This document shows, piece after piece, positions 15,110-22,198 of a stretch of 64,000 nucleotides of DNA. Every line of letters begins with the position of its first letter. Positions within the stretch are counted from its first letter, which is position 1. The position numbers were made by a program, and so were the translations under genes. The notes below the pieces were generated by a model, which was not told where the DNA came from, did no database searches, and saw only the letters and a list, made by a program, of their open reading frames with translations. This stretch comes from a virus. The stretch covers positions 1 to 64,000 of the IMG/VR virus record IMGVR_UViG_3300042350_001802; one strand, written 5' to 3'.

Positions 15110-15247
15110 TTACTGCTTTACGCGAGTAATAATCTTTGAGCGTCCTTTACATCCATATCCATTAGTGGCACAGGAGGAGAACAAGGATGCTACAGTGAGT
15201 AGAAATGCGATGTACATAAGGATGTACGCTCCAGGGATCTTATTCAT
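15110..15247 (-). CDS. Small putative lipoprotein, 45 aa
   Basis: MNKIPGAYILMYIAFLLTVA leads into the lipobox-like LFSSC (Cys about residue 25), then ATNGYGCKGRSK and a basic tail. That is a signal-peptidase-II-type signal with a very short mature part, as in phage superinfection-exclusion lipoproteins of the Llp kind (analogy only). Second lipoprotein gene follows upstream at 15498. Confidence 0.65.
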   Translation of the reverse strand: MNKIPGAYILMYIAFLLTVASLFSSCATNGYGCKGRSKIITRVKQ

Positions 15248-15261
15248 ATGATAGAATTTAC

Positions 15262-15451
15262 ATTACTTCCCCTCTGCGTTCAATGGTATGCTAAACACAC
15301 ATATGTCACCATATATGCAGACCTAATTACCACTGTCTGTCCTTGGGAAACAGATTATGACGCATTAAAAGTTCTGTGAATCTCCTTATAAAAGGATATA
15401 CTACCTTCACAGACAAACCAGTAGTCTGGTATCACCCCTAACTATGTCCTT
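15262..15451 (-). other. Structured intergenic region between two lipoprotein genes
   Basis: About 190 bp with no gene. On the - strand: ACCAG-ACTA-CTGGT, then the 8-bp stem TCTGTGAA/TTCACAGA enclosing an AAGGA/TCCTT-type hairpin, then TCTGT/ACAGA with inner CC/GG, then CATAT/ATATG. The regular spacing suggests a folded 5' leader or a small RNA. Confidence 0.4.
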
Positions 15452-15478
15452 AAAAAAGGAGAAGGCACTTGCGTCTCC
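15452..15478 (-). terminator. Terminator after the second lipoprotein gene
   Basis: GGAGA/TCTCC with an inner GC/GC step, followed by TTTTTTAA on the - strand; the outer TGTCC/GGACA can extend the fold. Confidence 0.7.
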
Positions 15479-15497
15479 GGACACAGTGGGTATACTA

Positions 15498-15707
15498 TCA
15501 TTCATTATCTGCCATAAACACGCTATCTAACACTCCTGTCTTTTCATATGGGACAGTGGCTACATGACGTCCGTGGTCAGATATCACCATAGCACTATCT
15601 TCAAGTGTGACTTGGTAGTGCCAGGATTTACAACATTCAGCGGGTGCTTGACGGGTGCTACAAGAGGCTAATAACACCCCTAATAACACAAACAACATCT
15701 TATACAT
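15498..15707 (-). CDS. Putative phage lipoprotein, 69 aa
   Basis: MYKMLFVLLGVLLASCSTRQ is a textbook lipoprotein signal with lipobox LLASC (Cys16). The mature part has two adjacent cysteines (PAECCKSWHY) and beta-like segments. Expected at the cell envelope. Candidate roles include blocking superinfection at the receptor or interfering with host envelope functions; nothing in the sequence decides. Confidence 0.78.
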   Translation of the reverse strand: MYKMLFVLLGVLLASCSTRQAPAECCKSWHYQVTLEDSAMVISDHGRHVATVPYEKTGVLDSVFMADNE

Positions 15708-15894
15708 ACACTATAACAGTTTTATTATAACAGATCTCTGTATGTCTATAATAGACACATAGGAAACAGATCTTAATACATATATATCTATAGCCATCTA
15801 CTGGCGATGACACATTTACACTTTCTACCACTTTCTCCCACCCATAGAAATACCACTGAGGAGTCCACCCACCCCCTAACTCCTTCACATTCAA
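15700..15894 (-). CDS. Doubtful 64-aa open frame
   Basis: Overlaps the lipoprotein start by 8 bp. The first half (VKELGGGWTPQWYFYGWEKV) is odd in composition, and the second half is read through the perfect hairpin TGTCTA/TAGACA near 15750, so it may be only a leader. Kept as a low-confidence call; the 347-bp gap 15708-16054 otherwise holds only that hairpin and a terminator. Confidence 0.25.
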   Translation of the reverse strand: MNVKELGGGWTPQWYFYGWEKVVESVNVSSPVDGYRYICIKICFLCVYYRHTEICYNKTVIVYV

Positions 15895-16008
15895 CGAATT
15901 ACGTCGTTTAATCCTGTAAATCTATGCATTTGCACTGTGACACCCGACACGTGTAGGTGCAGTCCATATATTGTCCATACAAGGTGCTGTGGTGATGTGG
16001 TGAAAAAG

Positions 16009-16044
16009 AAAAAAGAACCCCCGTCTATATGAGCGAGGGTTCTT
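16009..16044 (-). terminator. Rho-independent terminator
   Basis: AAGAACCC pairs with GGGTTCTT, followed by TTTTTTC on the - strand; ends the unit of the gene at 16055. Confidence 0.85.
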
Positions 16045-16054
16045 ATGTTATTGA

Positions 16055-16594
16055 TTAGAACGGAGCGCTTTCTGTTTCAAGCGTCAGTTCAGCGGGTTGC
16101 TCCGCAGATGGTGTTTCATCTGTATCGGGAGCATCAGCAACAGCAGGGCGGGATGCTATGCGTGCGAGCAAAGCGAGTTTCTTTGCGTTCATAATCTCAC
16201 GCTCTTTCGCAATCTTCACTTGCGCGTTGGTGCGAGCGAGCAGTTCGATGTTCTCTTCCTTGTAGATGTCACTACGCTCAATCGTGTGATTGAGGGAATT
16301 GAACAGCACTAAACGCTGTTTACCTTCGAGCGCCATTTCCACTCTCTCGTCCCCGTTGATGATTGCACCTGTCTCACGGTCAACGAAGTCTTTCGTCTTA
16401 ACAGAGCAACCTACCAAACGAGATAAGCTTTCGGGTGCAGTGTCATAACCTGCACGAGTTAGAGAGTTGTGGGTAACACCGATTTCGAGGGAGTTACCGT
16501 CGCATACTGCGGAAAACATAGCGTACGCAGTTGCATTAGCACCAAATAATTGAGTAGGATTGGTGAGACCTACGATTGTCAGCGTCTTTGCCAT
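16055..16594 (-). CDS. Hypothetical 179-aa protein, own transcription unit
   Basis: Starts MAKTLTIVGLTNPTQLFGAN; the middle is charged and helical (IAKEREIMNAKKLALLARIA), the end is an acidic Pro/Thr/Glu tail. It uses GCG, CGT and other GC-rich codons more than its neighbours, as a highly expressed or recently acquired gene would. It has its own upstream box (16631) and terminator. No domain recognised. Confidence 0.8.
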   Translation of the reverse strand: MAKTLTIVGLTNPTQLFGANATAYAMFSAVCDGNSLEIGVTHNSLTRAGYDTAPESLSRLVGCSVKTKDFVDRETGAIINGDERVEMALEGKQRLVLFNSLNHTIERSDIYKEENIELLARTNAQVKIAKEREIMNAKKLALLARIASRPAVADAPDTDETPSAEQPAELTLETESAPF

Positions 16595-16630
16595 ACAATT
16601 TGAATTTAAAATTAAAAAAAAAGATTACGC

Positions 16631-16643
16631 ATTTATATAGTTT
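16631..16643 (-). promoter_or_regulatory. Early promoter-like box
   Basis: On the - strand AAACTATATAAAT, about 37 bp before the ATG of the 179-aa gene; matches the AAACTATNTGAAT boxes of the three next genes. Confidence 0.45.
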
Positions 16644-16731
16644 AAAATTACAGCTTTGATACTGTGTGATAAACGCAAGATGCACGATAGTAAAGGTGTC
16701 CTGCGTAGCAGAGTGAAATAAAGCGGGATGT

Positions 16732-16755
16732 AAAAAAGGGGGAATAACCCCCTTT
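16732..16755 (-). terminator. Rho-independent terminator
   Basis: AAAGGGGG pairs with CCCCCTTT around a 5-nt loop, followed by TTTA on the - strand. Confidence 0.82.
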
Positions 16756-16758
16756 GTG

Positions 16759-17178
16759 TTAACATTCGTAAGACTGCGATTCTAATGCATTTAATTCTTT
16801 TTCGTTCTTTAAATCCTGCATAAATCTATCGTAGTCGTCTTTCTGTTTCATCTGCTCAAACCAATGGTCCATAGCAGATGACTCTTCTGCTGGCGTAGCA
16901 AACCCGTATTTGATGTCGAGTCTGCGTTGCATTACAGATTTGAGGAACATATTTAGTTCCCGGATGTTAGCACTATGTACATTAGTGTCAGATGTAATCC
17001 AACGGATGTGTACATAATACCATTGACCTGCATCTGCTGTTCTAACCTGTGCGTTAGCAAATGGTGGCATAAGAGTGTCTTTGTCTACGCGCACGCGGAT
17101 TTTAGCGTAGAACAATTTGAATGTCTCGATGTTTACGGAGCTAATCCCGTAAGGAAGCATGATGACTTTGTTGTCCAT
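16759..17178 (-). CDS. Hypothetical 139-aa protein, own transcription unit
   Basis: Beta-rich first half (ETFKLFYAKIRVRVDKDTL), then helical and acidic (HWFEQMKQKDDYDRFMQDL). Has its own upstream box at 17211 and terminator at 16732. One of a series of single-gene units next to the switch region, typical for immediate-early host-takeover genes; function unknown. Confidence 0.78.
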   Translation of the reverse strand: MDNKVIMLPYGISSVNIETFKLFYAKIRVRVDKDTLMPPFANAQVRTADAGQWYYVHIRWITSDTNVHSANIRELNMFLKSVMQRRLDIKYGFATPAEESSAMDHWFEQMKQKDDYDRFMQDLKNEKELNALESQSYEC

Positions 17179-17210
17179 AATGATGGATTTAGGTTAAGGA
17201 AATATATATC

Positions 17211-17225
17211 TAATTCATATAGTTT
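17211..17225 (-). promoter_or_regulatory. Early promoter-like box
   Basis: AAACTATATGAATTA on the - strand, followed 20-30 bp later by the leader CCTTAACCTAAATC and the ATG at 17178. Confidence 0.5.
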
Positions 17226-17228
17226 AAA

Positions 17229-17264
17229 TAAGAACCCCTACGGACTTTCGTCTTTCGGGGTTTC
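17229..17264 (-). terminator. Nested hairpin terminator
   Basis: AACCCC/GGGGTT outer stem with inner GAC-GAAA-GTC tetraloop hairpin, then TTCTTATTT on the - strand. Confidence 0.72.
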
Positions 17265-17271
17265 CTAACCA

Positions 17272-17487
17272 TTAAAAGGTCTCGTCTTCTAGACGACCGC
17301 AAACTTGCAGTTGATTGATACCACGAGCACCCCATTCTGTATGGTAGTTGATTTGCTCCTTGAGCGCTTCAATAGCACTCTGTTCGTCGCAAGCTACCAC
17401 ATCGAAGGTGTCCTGTTCTACATCAATCTCTTCTGGTGAAGAGAAGTTTACGGTGATGATTTCCACTACAATAAAGTAGGTGTACAT
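17272..17487 (-). CDS. Hypothetical 71-aa protein, own transcription unit
   Basis: Acidic alpha/beta protein (MYTYFIVVEIITVNFSS start; DEQSAIEALKEQI helix). Upstream box at 17521, leader CCTTAACCTAAATC nearly identical to that of the neighbouring gene at 17178. No family recognised. Confidence 0.72.
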   Translation of the reverse strand: MYTYFIVVEIITVNFSSPEEIDVEQDTFDVVACDEQSAIEALKEQINYHTEWGARGINQLQVCGRLEDETF

Positions 17488-17520
17488 AACAAATGATTTA
17501 GGTTAAGGAAAATTGTTACA

Positions 17521-17532
17521 TTCAAATAGTTT
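17521..17532 (-). promoter_or_regulatory. Early promoter-like box
   Basis: AAACTATTTGAA on the - strand about 34 bp before the ATG at 17487; the TATTTG core also resembles the Bacteroidota -7 element TAnnTTTG. Confidence 0.5.
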
Positions 17533-17722
17533 ACTTCCACCAGTAGTCTCTGGTCCAAACGAAGGGTAGTCCGAGTACGAGTAGAACATACGTATACCCC
17601 ACCCATCCACCGTTTAGATTTTCATCACTCCAATAAAATGTGTCATCTGAGGGTTCTACGAGCATAAGCATAAACAGCATCACCCAAATGCTGAATAGCG
17701 CGATTCCGATAAACTTTTTCAT
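17531..17722 (-). CDS. Small two-helix membrane protein, 63 aa
   Basis: Two hydrophobic segments (IGIALFSIWVMLFMLMLV and YTYVLLVLGLPFVW) joined by an acidic loop DDTFYWSDEN. Likely inner-membrane. A second, similar-sized membrane gene is next upstream. Function unknown. Confidence 0.68.
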   Translation of the reverse strand: MKKFIGIALFSIWVMLFMLMLVEPSDDTFYWSDENLNGGWVGYTYVLLVLGLPFVWTRDYWWK

Positions 17723-17750
17723 ATGATTAGAATTTAGATAACATAGTTAA

Positions 17751-17780
17751 GAAAAGGGGAAATGCGGAAATCCCCTTTTC
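17751..17780 (-). terminator. Perfect 10-bp hairpin terminator
   Basis: GAAAAGGGGA pairs with TCCCCTTTTC; the stem itself supplies the T tract on either strand. Confidence 0.8.
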
Positions 17781-17787
17781 TCTACAA

Positions 17788-17979
17788 TCAATCCCTGGTA
17801 TCAGGATGATTACCTATGTAAACGCAGAATAGCAGGTTTAACATAGATAAGATCATACCAAATACAAAGAACCAATGCGTAATAATCTGCTTACTCTCAT
17901 CCATCATAGCAAGCATCAGGTGGATTAATACCCAGAAAACTGAAAGTACGAACCACCAATTCCAATTGTACTGTGTCAT
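17788..17979 (-). CDS. Small two-helix membrane protein, 63 aa
   Basis: Hydrophobic segments WWFVLSVFWVLIHLMLAMM and WFFVFGMILSMLNLLFCVYI flank a short charged loop (DESKQIITH). Last leftward gene before the switch region; upstream box at 18018. Function unknown. Confidence 0.68.
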   Translation of the reverse strand: MTQYNWNWWFVLSVFWVLIHLMLAMMDESKQIITHWFFVFGMILSMLNLLFCVYIGNHPDTRD

Positions 17980-18017
17980 TTGAATAAATTTAGATTAAGA
18001 AAAGATAACTCATTCAC

Positions 18018-18030
18018 ATTCATACAGTTA
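18018..18030 (-). promoter_or_regulatory. Early promoter-like box
   Basis: TAACTGTATGAAT on the - strand, about 39 bp before the ATG at 17979; one change from the AAACTATATGAAT pattern core. Confidence 0.42.
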
Positions 18031-18469
18031 TACAATTCTCTACATCTTTCTAAAAATACATAAACATTCTAAAACAATACTCTCACCCTCCTTGTACATT
18101 GATTTTCAAAACATTAGGTCTGCACATACGGGGGTAGTACCGCTTGTTTTTTTAGCTGGGGTCTTAATATATAATACCCCCACCTCTCTCACACACAATA
18201 CATTTGCATCGTCGGAATGTAAAGATGTAAAGAAAATAAAGGGTGTGGGGGGTTGAATATGGGTTTACAAACCGGGGGTATTTGGATTTTATATAGATTT
18301 GTGGTATATTATAGTGTACCCACCTGTAGACGCGGGTGATCCTGTTCGATGGTCCAAAGATAGTTAGAATGGTAGACGTTGGGTTATGGGAGTAGCACAC
18401 AGCTTGTGATGTGAAACTGGTTTTCTCCAATAGGTACGAAAACGGTAGTTCTTTAAAATAGTTTTGTAG

Positions 18470-18526
18470 GTGGAAACATTACACATAGGGTATGTGTTCC
18501 GAGGTCACGGAGATTTTAGTTTCCAC
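18470..18526 (+). ncRNA. Predicted three-way-junction RNA element
   Basis: GTGGAAAC (18470-18477) pairs perfectly with GTTTCCAC (18519-18526). Inside are two clean hairpins: ACACAT-AGGGT-ATGTGT (18481-18497) and TCCG-AGGTCA-CGGA (18498-18511). Self-complementarity holds on either strand, so orientation is uncertain. Confidence 0.45.
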
Positions 18527-18670
18527 GTGGGTGTAGGCATTATGCTAACGTACAGTACAAAACTGTTTGAACTATTAAAGTATGTGAGTGATGTAAAAAT
18601 CACACGGGGAGTTCTATGTTCAATACACAAGGTGTGGATAAGTAATATTATTTAAAGAGTTATACAGATT

Positions 18671-18689
18671 AAATTTGTATAGTTTAAAC
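18671..18689 (-). promoter_or_regulatory. Early promoter-like box in the switch region
   Basis: GTTTAAACTATACAAATTT on the - strand, back-to-back with the late-type box at 18695; no leftward gene follows at once, so it may drive the structured region or be part of a divergent control site. Confidence 0.4.
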
Positions 18690-18694
18690 TTTTT

Positions 18695-18716
18695 AAGTAT
18701 ATTATATTATAAACCA
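18695..18716 (+). promoter_or_regulatory. Late promoter-like box of the right arm
   Basis: AGTATATTATATTATAAACC matches GTATATTNTATTRTARAC and lies just before the ATG at 18725, the first rightward gene. Confidence 0.5.
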
Positions 18717-18724
18717 AGTGTATT

Positions 18725-18952
18725 ATGAATAAGCCAAAGACTGTTCAGAACGAGGGGCAACTTTCTTATTATATCCAAACAGAAGACAAATATGGGCAAG
18801 CAGTGTATATTCCTGTTATTGATGTTAGAGATGGAATAGCAGAACGTGCTTTAGCTGAGCAGATTATAAAAGCTCAAAATCGTAGTAGGTATATTAACTA
18901 CAATCAGTATCATTTTTCCCAAAAACAAGACAAAAAACAATTTGATATATGA
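18725..18952 (+). CDS. Hypothetical 75-aa protein
   Basis: First gene of the right arm. Starts MNKPKTVQNEGQLSYYIQ; Gln/Tyr-rich, basic end. Its stop overlaps the next start (ATGA). No family recognised. Confidence 0.68.
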   Translation: MNKPKTVQNEGQLSYYIQTEDKYGQAVYIPVIDVRDGIAERALAEQIIKAQNRSRYINYNQYHFSQKQDKKQFDI

Positions 18953-19254
18953 TGCATTCATGTAATGTACATTGTCATTCTATAAACATAGAAGACATGG
19001 GTATTATGGGTGTAAACGATAATGGTAAATGGTTACCCTTTGCTTTTTTATTAGATGTTGTTATTGCAATAAAGGTGGCATCTGATGATGAAGAAGAGCC
19101 AGTGTTTAATTGTACCACTGTATTCACTGATGCAGGTGAATCATACACTATTGACACCCCGTATATGACATTCCAAGAAATATGGAAAAACTATCTCACC
19201 TATTCTGAAGAAAATGAGGGTGATGATGAAGACGATGATAATTTTAAACTTTAA
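18949..19254 (+). CDS. Hypothetical 101-aa protein
   Basis: Several Cys/His near the N terminus (HSCNVHCHSINIEDMG) and an acidic tail EENEGDDEDDDNF. Coupled to the gene before it. Unknown function. Confidence 0.68.
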   Translation: MMHSCNVHCHSINIEDMGIMGVNDNGKWLPFAFLLDVVIAIKVASDDEEEPVFNCTTVFTDAGESYTIDTPYMTFQEIWKNYLTYSEENEGDDEDDDNFKL

Positions 19255-19265
19255 AACCAACAAAC

Positions 19266-19514
19266 ATGTCAGAAGAAAAAAAGATCCCAACCGTTGAAGA
19301 GTTCGTAACACATTTAAACGAACAGATTCAAATTGCTGAAGTGAGAGCTAAACTACAAGCTCTTAACACGCAGATTGCAAAAGACAGAGCTGAAGAGTTG
19401 AATGCTTTAGCGTTTATTGCGCAAGTGACAAACCCACAATCAGGTTCTGATGCTGATTTAGATGAAGAAGAATCTGAGGAGCAGTTGCCAAAGAGAAAGC
19501 TTAAAAAAGACTAA
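19266..19514 (+). CDS. Hypothetical 82-aa helical protein
   Basis: Mainly one long helix (VEEFVTHLNEQIQIAEVRAK...) followed by an acidic then basic tail. Leader AAAACCAACAAAC without Shine-Dalgarno. Possibly an assembly or packaging accessory by position; no evidence beyond that. Confidence 0.68.
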   Translation: MSEEKKIPTVEEFVTHLNEQIQIAEVRAKLQALNTQIAKDRAEELNALAFIAQVTNPQSGSDADLDEEESEEQLPKRKLKKD

Positions 19515-19517
19515 TCT

Positions 19518-19883
19518 ATGGCTATTGTCAATCAGGTGGAGAAACGCGTAAAGCTGTCTCTCGATCAGGTGGTGCAATATCAAATACTTACACATTGTTT
19601 TCTTTCGAATATTGCATTAAGCAGTGCGGATCTTAAATGTCTCACAATGTTAGCTCTGGAAAAAGATTCAGAGCTTAACACCTTTTGTACTAAGGTGTAT
19701 CAGAAGGGGATATTTAAGAGTCCGCAATCTGTGCGTAATGCAATTATTAAAGCAGAGAAAAACAATTTGATTAAGAAAGAAGGAAAGAGTAAGAAGAAGA
19801 TTTGGATCAATCCAGATCTACGCATACAAGTGGAAGGAAATGTTTTTCTTGATTATAAATTTTTAAGTATTGCACCCCAATAA
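19518..19883 (+). CDS. Putative winged-helix DNA-binding protein
   Basis: 121 aa. Residues ~30-110 fit a winged helix: SSADLKCLTMLALEK, recognition-helix-like SPQSVRNAIIKAEKNNL, then a beta wing (KKKIWINPDLRIQVEGNVF). It lies directly before the HU/IHF-like gene and a few genes before terminase, a place where phages often keep DNA-packaging or late-regulation factors. No exact family assigned. Confidence 0.72.
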   Translation: MAIVNQVEKRVKLSLDQVVQYQILTHCFLSNIALSSADLKCLTMLALEKDSELNTFCTKVYQKGIFKSPQSVRNAIIKAEKNNLIKKEGKSKKKIWINPDLRIQVEGNVFLDYKFLSIAPQ

Positions 19884-20271
19884 ACTTCGTAATCTTTTGC
19901 CCTCCTTTGCAATGGAGATGGATAAATCTGTGGAGGAGGTGGATGCTGTGATGTCCTTTTTCTATAAGACGTTAAGATCTCGTCTTTCTTCTTTAGAAAA
20001 TCCCACGGTGCATGTCCAAAACCTTGGGAATTTTTATATTAAAGAAAAAGCACTAGATGCCACTATTGAACAATATGGTCGTTTATTAGAAAAATTAGAT
20101 AACACTAGTTTTAAAGAGTACGGAATTAAGAAAACATTAGTTACAGAAATAGAAACCATGCGTAAGGTGAAAGAGAAGTTGAATGAAGAGCGTGGTAGAA
20201 GACGCGAAATAATTAATAAACGCTTTAACAATGAATCTACAAAAGAACATAATACAGATATGGAAGAGTAA
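19870..20271 (+). CDS. HU/IHF-like DNA-bending protein
   Basis: 133 aa. Residues ~5-65 follow the HU/IHF pattern: N-terminal helix, VDAVMSFFYKTLRSRLSS, and the conserved turn VHVQNLGNFYIKEK corresponding to the GxGxF segment. The extra C-terminal half is helical and basic. The chosen start is TTG at 19870, 14 bp inside the previous gene, because it restores the first HU helix; an ATG at 19912 would remove it. IHF-like proteins are a recurrent feature of crAss-like phages. Confidence 0.75.
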   Translation: MHPNKLRNLLPSFAMEMDKSVEEVDAVMSFFYKTLRSRLSSLENPTVHVQNLGNFYIKEKALDATIEQYGRLLEKLDNTSFKEYGIKKTLVTEIETMRKVKEKLNEERGRRREIINKRFNNESTKEHNTDMEE

Positions 20272-20560
20272 GGGTCAGATTATTGAGGGCATTACCAATT
20301 CCATATTTAAAAGAGAAGATGTAGAAGAGATTGCAGAGCAGAGAATAAGTATTTGTAAAGAATGCACACTCTATGATCAAAGTGGTAAGGGATGTGCAGT
20401 TCCAGGTACACAACCTTGTTGTAATGAGGGTATGGGTGGATGTGGGTGTTCTCTATCCTTAAAAACAAGAGCTCTTTCTTCTGAGTGTCCACTAGGATAT
20501 TGGAAAGCTGTTCTTTCAGAGGAAGAAGAGGATAAACTGAATGAAAAATTAGGATTATGA
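20231..20560 (+). CDS. Cysteine-rich zinc-binding protein
   Basis: 109 aa. Nine cysteines in CKECTLYD, GCAVPG, PCCNEGMGGCGCSLS and ECPLG suggest two zinc sites in residues ~40-90; the N terminus is helical and the C terminus acidic. Overlaps the HU/IHF-like gene by 41 bp. A similar small Cys-rich gene often accompanies terminase in related phages, but its function is not known. Confidence 0.78.
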   Translation: MNLQKNIIQIWKSKGQIIEGITNSIFKREDVEEIAEQRISICKECTLYDQSGKGCAVPGTQPCCNEGMGGCGCSLSLKTRALSSECPLGYWKAVLSEEEEDKLNEKLGL

Positions 20561-21369
20561 GTTTAATATTTAAACCAGAAAAGCACGAGTATGTATCATT
20601 AAATGGAGAGAATGTAGATTGGACTAGTGTCACTAGTTTCATTTCTAACTTTAAACAACCATTTGATGCGGATACTATTGCTCTTAAATCATCTCGTAAT
20701 AAAAAAAGTAAATGGTATGGAATGAGCGCAGATGATATTAAAAGTGCTTGGAAGTCTGAAGCAAAACGTGCTACAGACCTTGGTACATGGTATCATAACT
20801 GTAGAGAAGCTGATCTTTGTCATTTAGAAACAATAGAACGAGAAGGAGTGACGGTTCCTGTTTTTAAACCCGTAGAAGTAGACGGTATCAAGTATGCGCC
20901 AGATCAAAAACTTAAGGATGGAATCTATCCTGAGCACATGGTCTATTTGAAATCTGTTGGTCTTTGTGGTCAGTCTGACTTAGTAGAAGTAGTAAATGGA
21001 CATGTTAACATTACAGACTACAAAACTAATAAAGAAATTAAGATTGAAAGCTATGTAAATTGGGAAGGTGTCTCGCAAAAGATGTCTCCTCCAGTAGCGC
21101 ACCTTGACGATTGTAACTTTAACCATTATGCGTTACAACTGAGTTTGTATATGTACATGATACTAAAGCATAATCCAAAGCTAAAAGCAGGAACCCTCAC
21201 TCTTCATCACATTTTATTTGAAGAAGCAGGAAGAGATAAGTTTGATAATCCAATTACAGCGTTAGATACAAATGGAGATCCAATTGTACTAGACGTTGTG
21301 CAATATGATGTACCCTATTTAAAATCAGAAATAAGTGAATTAATAAAATGGAAAACCAGCAACCAGTAA
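20557..21369 (+). CDS. PD-(D/E)XK nuclease, RecB/Cas4-like
   Basis: 270 aa. RecB-type nuclease layout: GTWYHN (His80, as in motif I of the family), CGQSDLVEVV with the metal-binding Asp141, and NITDYKTNKEI carrying D154-x-K156, followed by the QLSLYMYML-like helix (HYALQLSLYMYMIL) with the usual Gln. A metal-dependent DNase is the likely role, for example genome processing or degradation of host DNA. Overlaps genes at both ends. Confidence 0.88.
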   Translation: MSLIFKPEKHEYVSLNGENVDWTSVTSFISNFKQPFDADTIALKSSRNKKSKWYGMSADDIKSAWKSEAKRATDLGTWYHNCREADLCHLETIEREGVTVPVFKPVEVDGIKYAPDQKLKDGIYPEHMVYLKSVGLCGQSDLVEVVNGHVNITDYKTNKEIKIESYVNWEGVSQKMSPPVAHLDDCNFNHYALQLSLYMYMILKHNPKLKAGTLTLHHILFEEAGRDKFDNPITALDTNGDPIVLDVVQYDVPYLKSEISELIKWKTSNQ

Positions 21370-21602
21370 TCTACAAACTCAATGATCTAATAGATCTTTA
21401 TTTAGCAGCTAAACTTCCAGAAGGAGAAAAGATATTTAAATATGAAGCATCTTTTGGTCTTCATAAATGGATACATCTTGATGAACTTAGAATACAAGCT
21501 AATTTTAAAGCTTACTATCCAACAGGTCAAAAGTATATAGAAGGATTTGCTGGTGTAGTTAATAATCACCATCAAGTTAAAAAAGATGATAAGACTATTT
21601 GA
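21348..21602 (+). CDS. Hypothetical 84-aa protein
   Basis: Overlaps the nuclease by 22 bp and the next gene by 17 bp. No motif; basic C terminus. Unknown. Confidence 0.65.
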   Translation: MENQQPVIYKLNDLIDLYLAAKLPEGEKIFKYEASFGLHKWIHLDELRIQANFKAYYPTGQKYIEGFAGVVNNHHQVKKDDKTI

Positions 21603-22098
21603 TATACAAAATGGACAGGTGATACCATCTGAACATTGTTACACATTAGCATTTTTAAAAGATATAATGGACAATTTTCCTGACGATTGTAATAAGATAT
21701 ATACATATCTTTTTTATATGACTTGTCCAAATCCAGATCTTAATCCTTTTTTTCATTTTCCAGATGAAGAAAAAGAAGAAATAATATTACAAGAAATAGG
21801 AGCAGAGTTTTCTACAGATGAAGATATGATAGTTAGAGCATTGAAATTATGCGAAAAAATGTATCAGACAGAAACATCTAGAGCATACTATGGTATTAAA
21901 AAAGCATTAGATAATATAGCAAGATATATGTCTAGTACACAAATTACTGATGGACGAGATGGTAATATTGCTCAAATAGGACGTATAGCAAAAGACTTTG
22001 ACGCTATTAGACAGAGTTATAAAGGAGTGTATAAAGATCTTATGGAAGAGCAACAATCATCTGTACGTGGAGGTCAAAATCTAGCATATGATCAGTAG
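21586..22098 (+). CDS. Hypothetical 170-aa protein, possible small-terminase position
   Basis: Helical, acidic (DEEKEEIILQEIGAEF), with a C-terminal half DNIARYMSSTQITDGRDGNIAQIGRIAK resembling oligomerising packaging proteins only in general layout. It lies two genes before TerL, where a small terminase subunit would be expected, but I see no HTH; that role is speculative. Confidence 0.68.
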   Translation: MIRLFDIQNGQVIPSEHCYTLAFLKDIMDNFPDDCNKIYTYLFYMTCPNPDLNPFFHFPDEEKEEIILQEIGAEFSTDEDMIVRALKLCEKMYQTETSRAYYGIKKALDNIARYMSSTQITDGRDGNIAQIGRIAKDFDAIRQSYKGVYKDLMEEQQSSVRGGQNLAYDQ

Positions 22099-22099
22099 T

Positions 22100-22198
22100 A
22101 TGGCATTAAATGTATTTACGGTGTGGATTTTTATACTATCTATAATAGCGGTTATTATTGCTGGAATAGATGTATGGGATCAAACTAAGGACAAGTGA
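22100..22198 (+). CDS. 32-aa single-pass membrane peptide
   Basis: MALNVFTVWIFILSIIAVII continues to AGIDVWDQTKDK. Its TGA overlaps the GTG start of terminase, which ties the two translationally. One clean transmembrane helix with a short polar tail. Unknown role. Confidence 0.5.
   Translation: MALNVFTVWIFILSIIAVIIAGIDVWDQTKDK

Larger units (their letters stand above)
17980..18724. other. Early/late switch region, no convincing gene
   Basis: 745 bp between the leftward and rightward genes. It holds early-type boxes on the - strand (18018, 18671), a late-type box on the + strand (18695), several hairpins (TACATT/AATGTA near 18205-18225, ACAGT/ACTGT near 18555-18569, GTGAT/ATCAC near 18589-18604) and the three-way junction at 18470-18526. 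Two open frames (61 and 88 codons) look random and cross these structures. A replication origin could also sit here; I see no iterons. Confidence 0.6.

Noticed and set aside
18164-18430. 88-codon leftward frame in the switch region
   Set aside because: Random-like composition, no early box or leader directly upstream, crosses several hairpins.
18470-18655. 61-codon rightward frame starting with GTG
   Set aside because: The start codon lies inside the three-way-junction stem, and the protein has no coherent composition.
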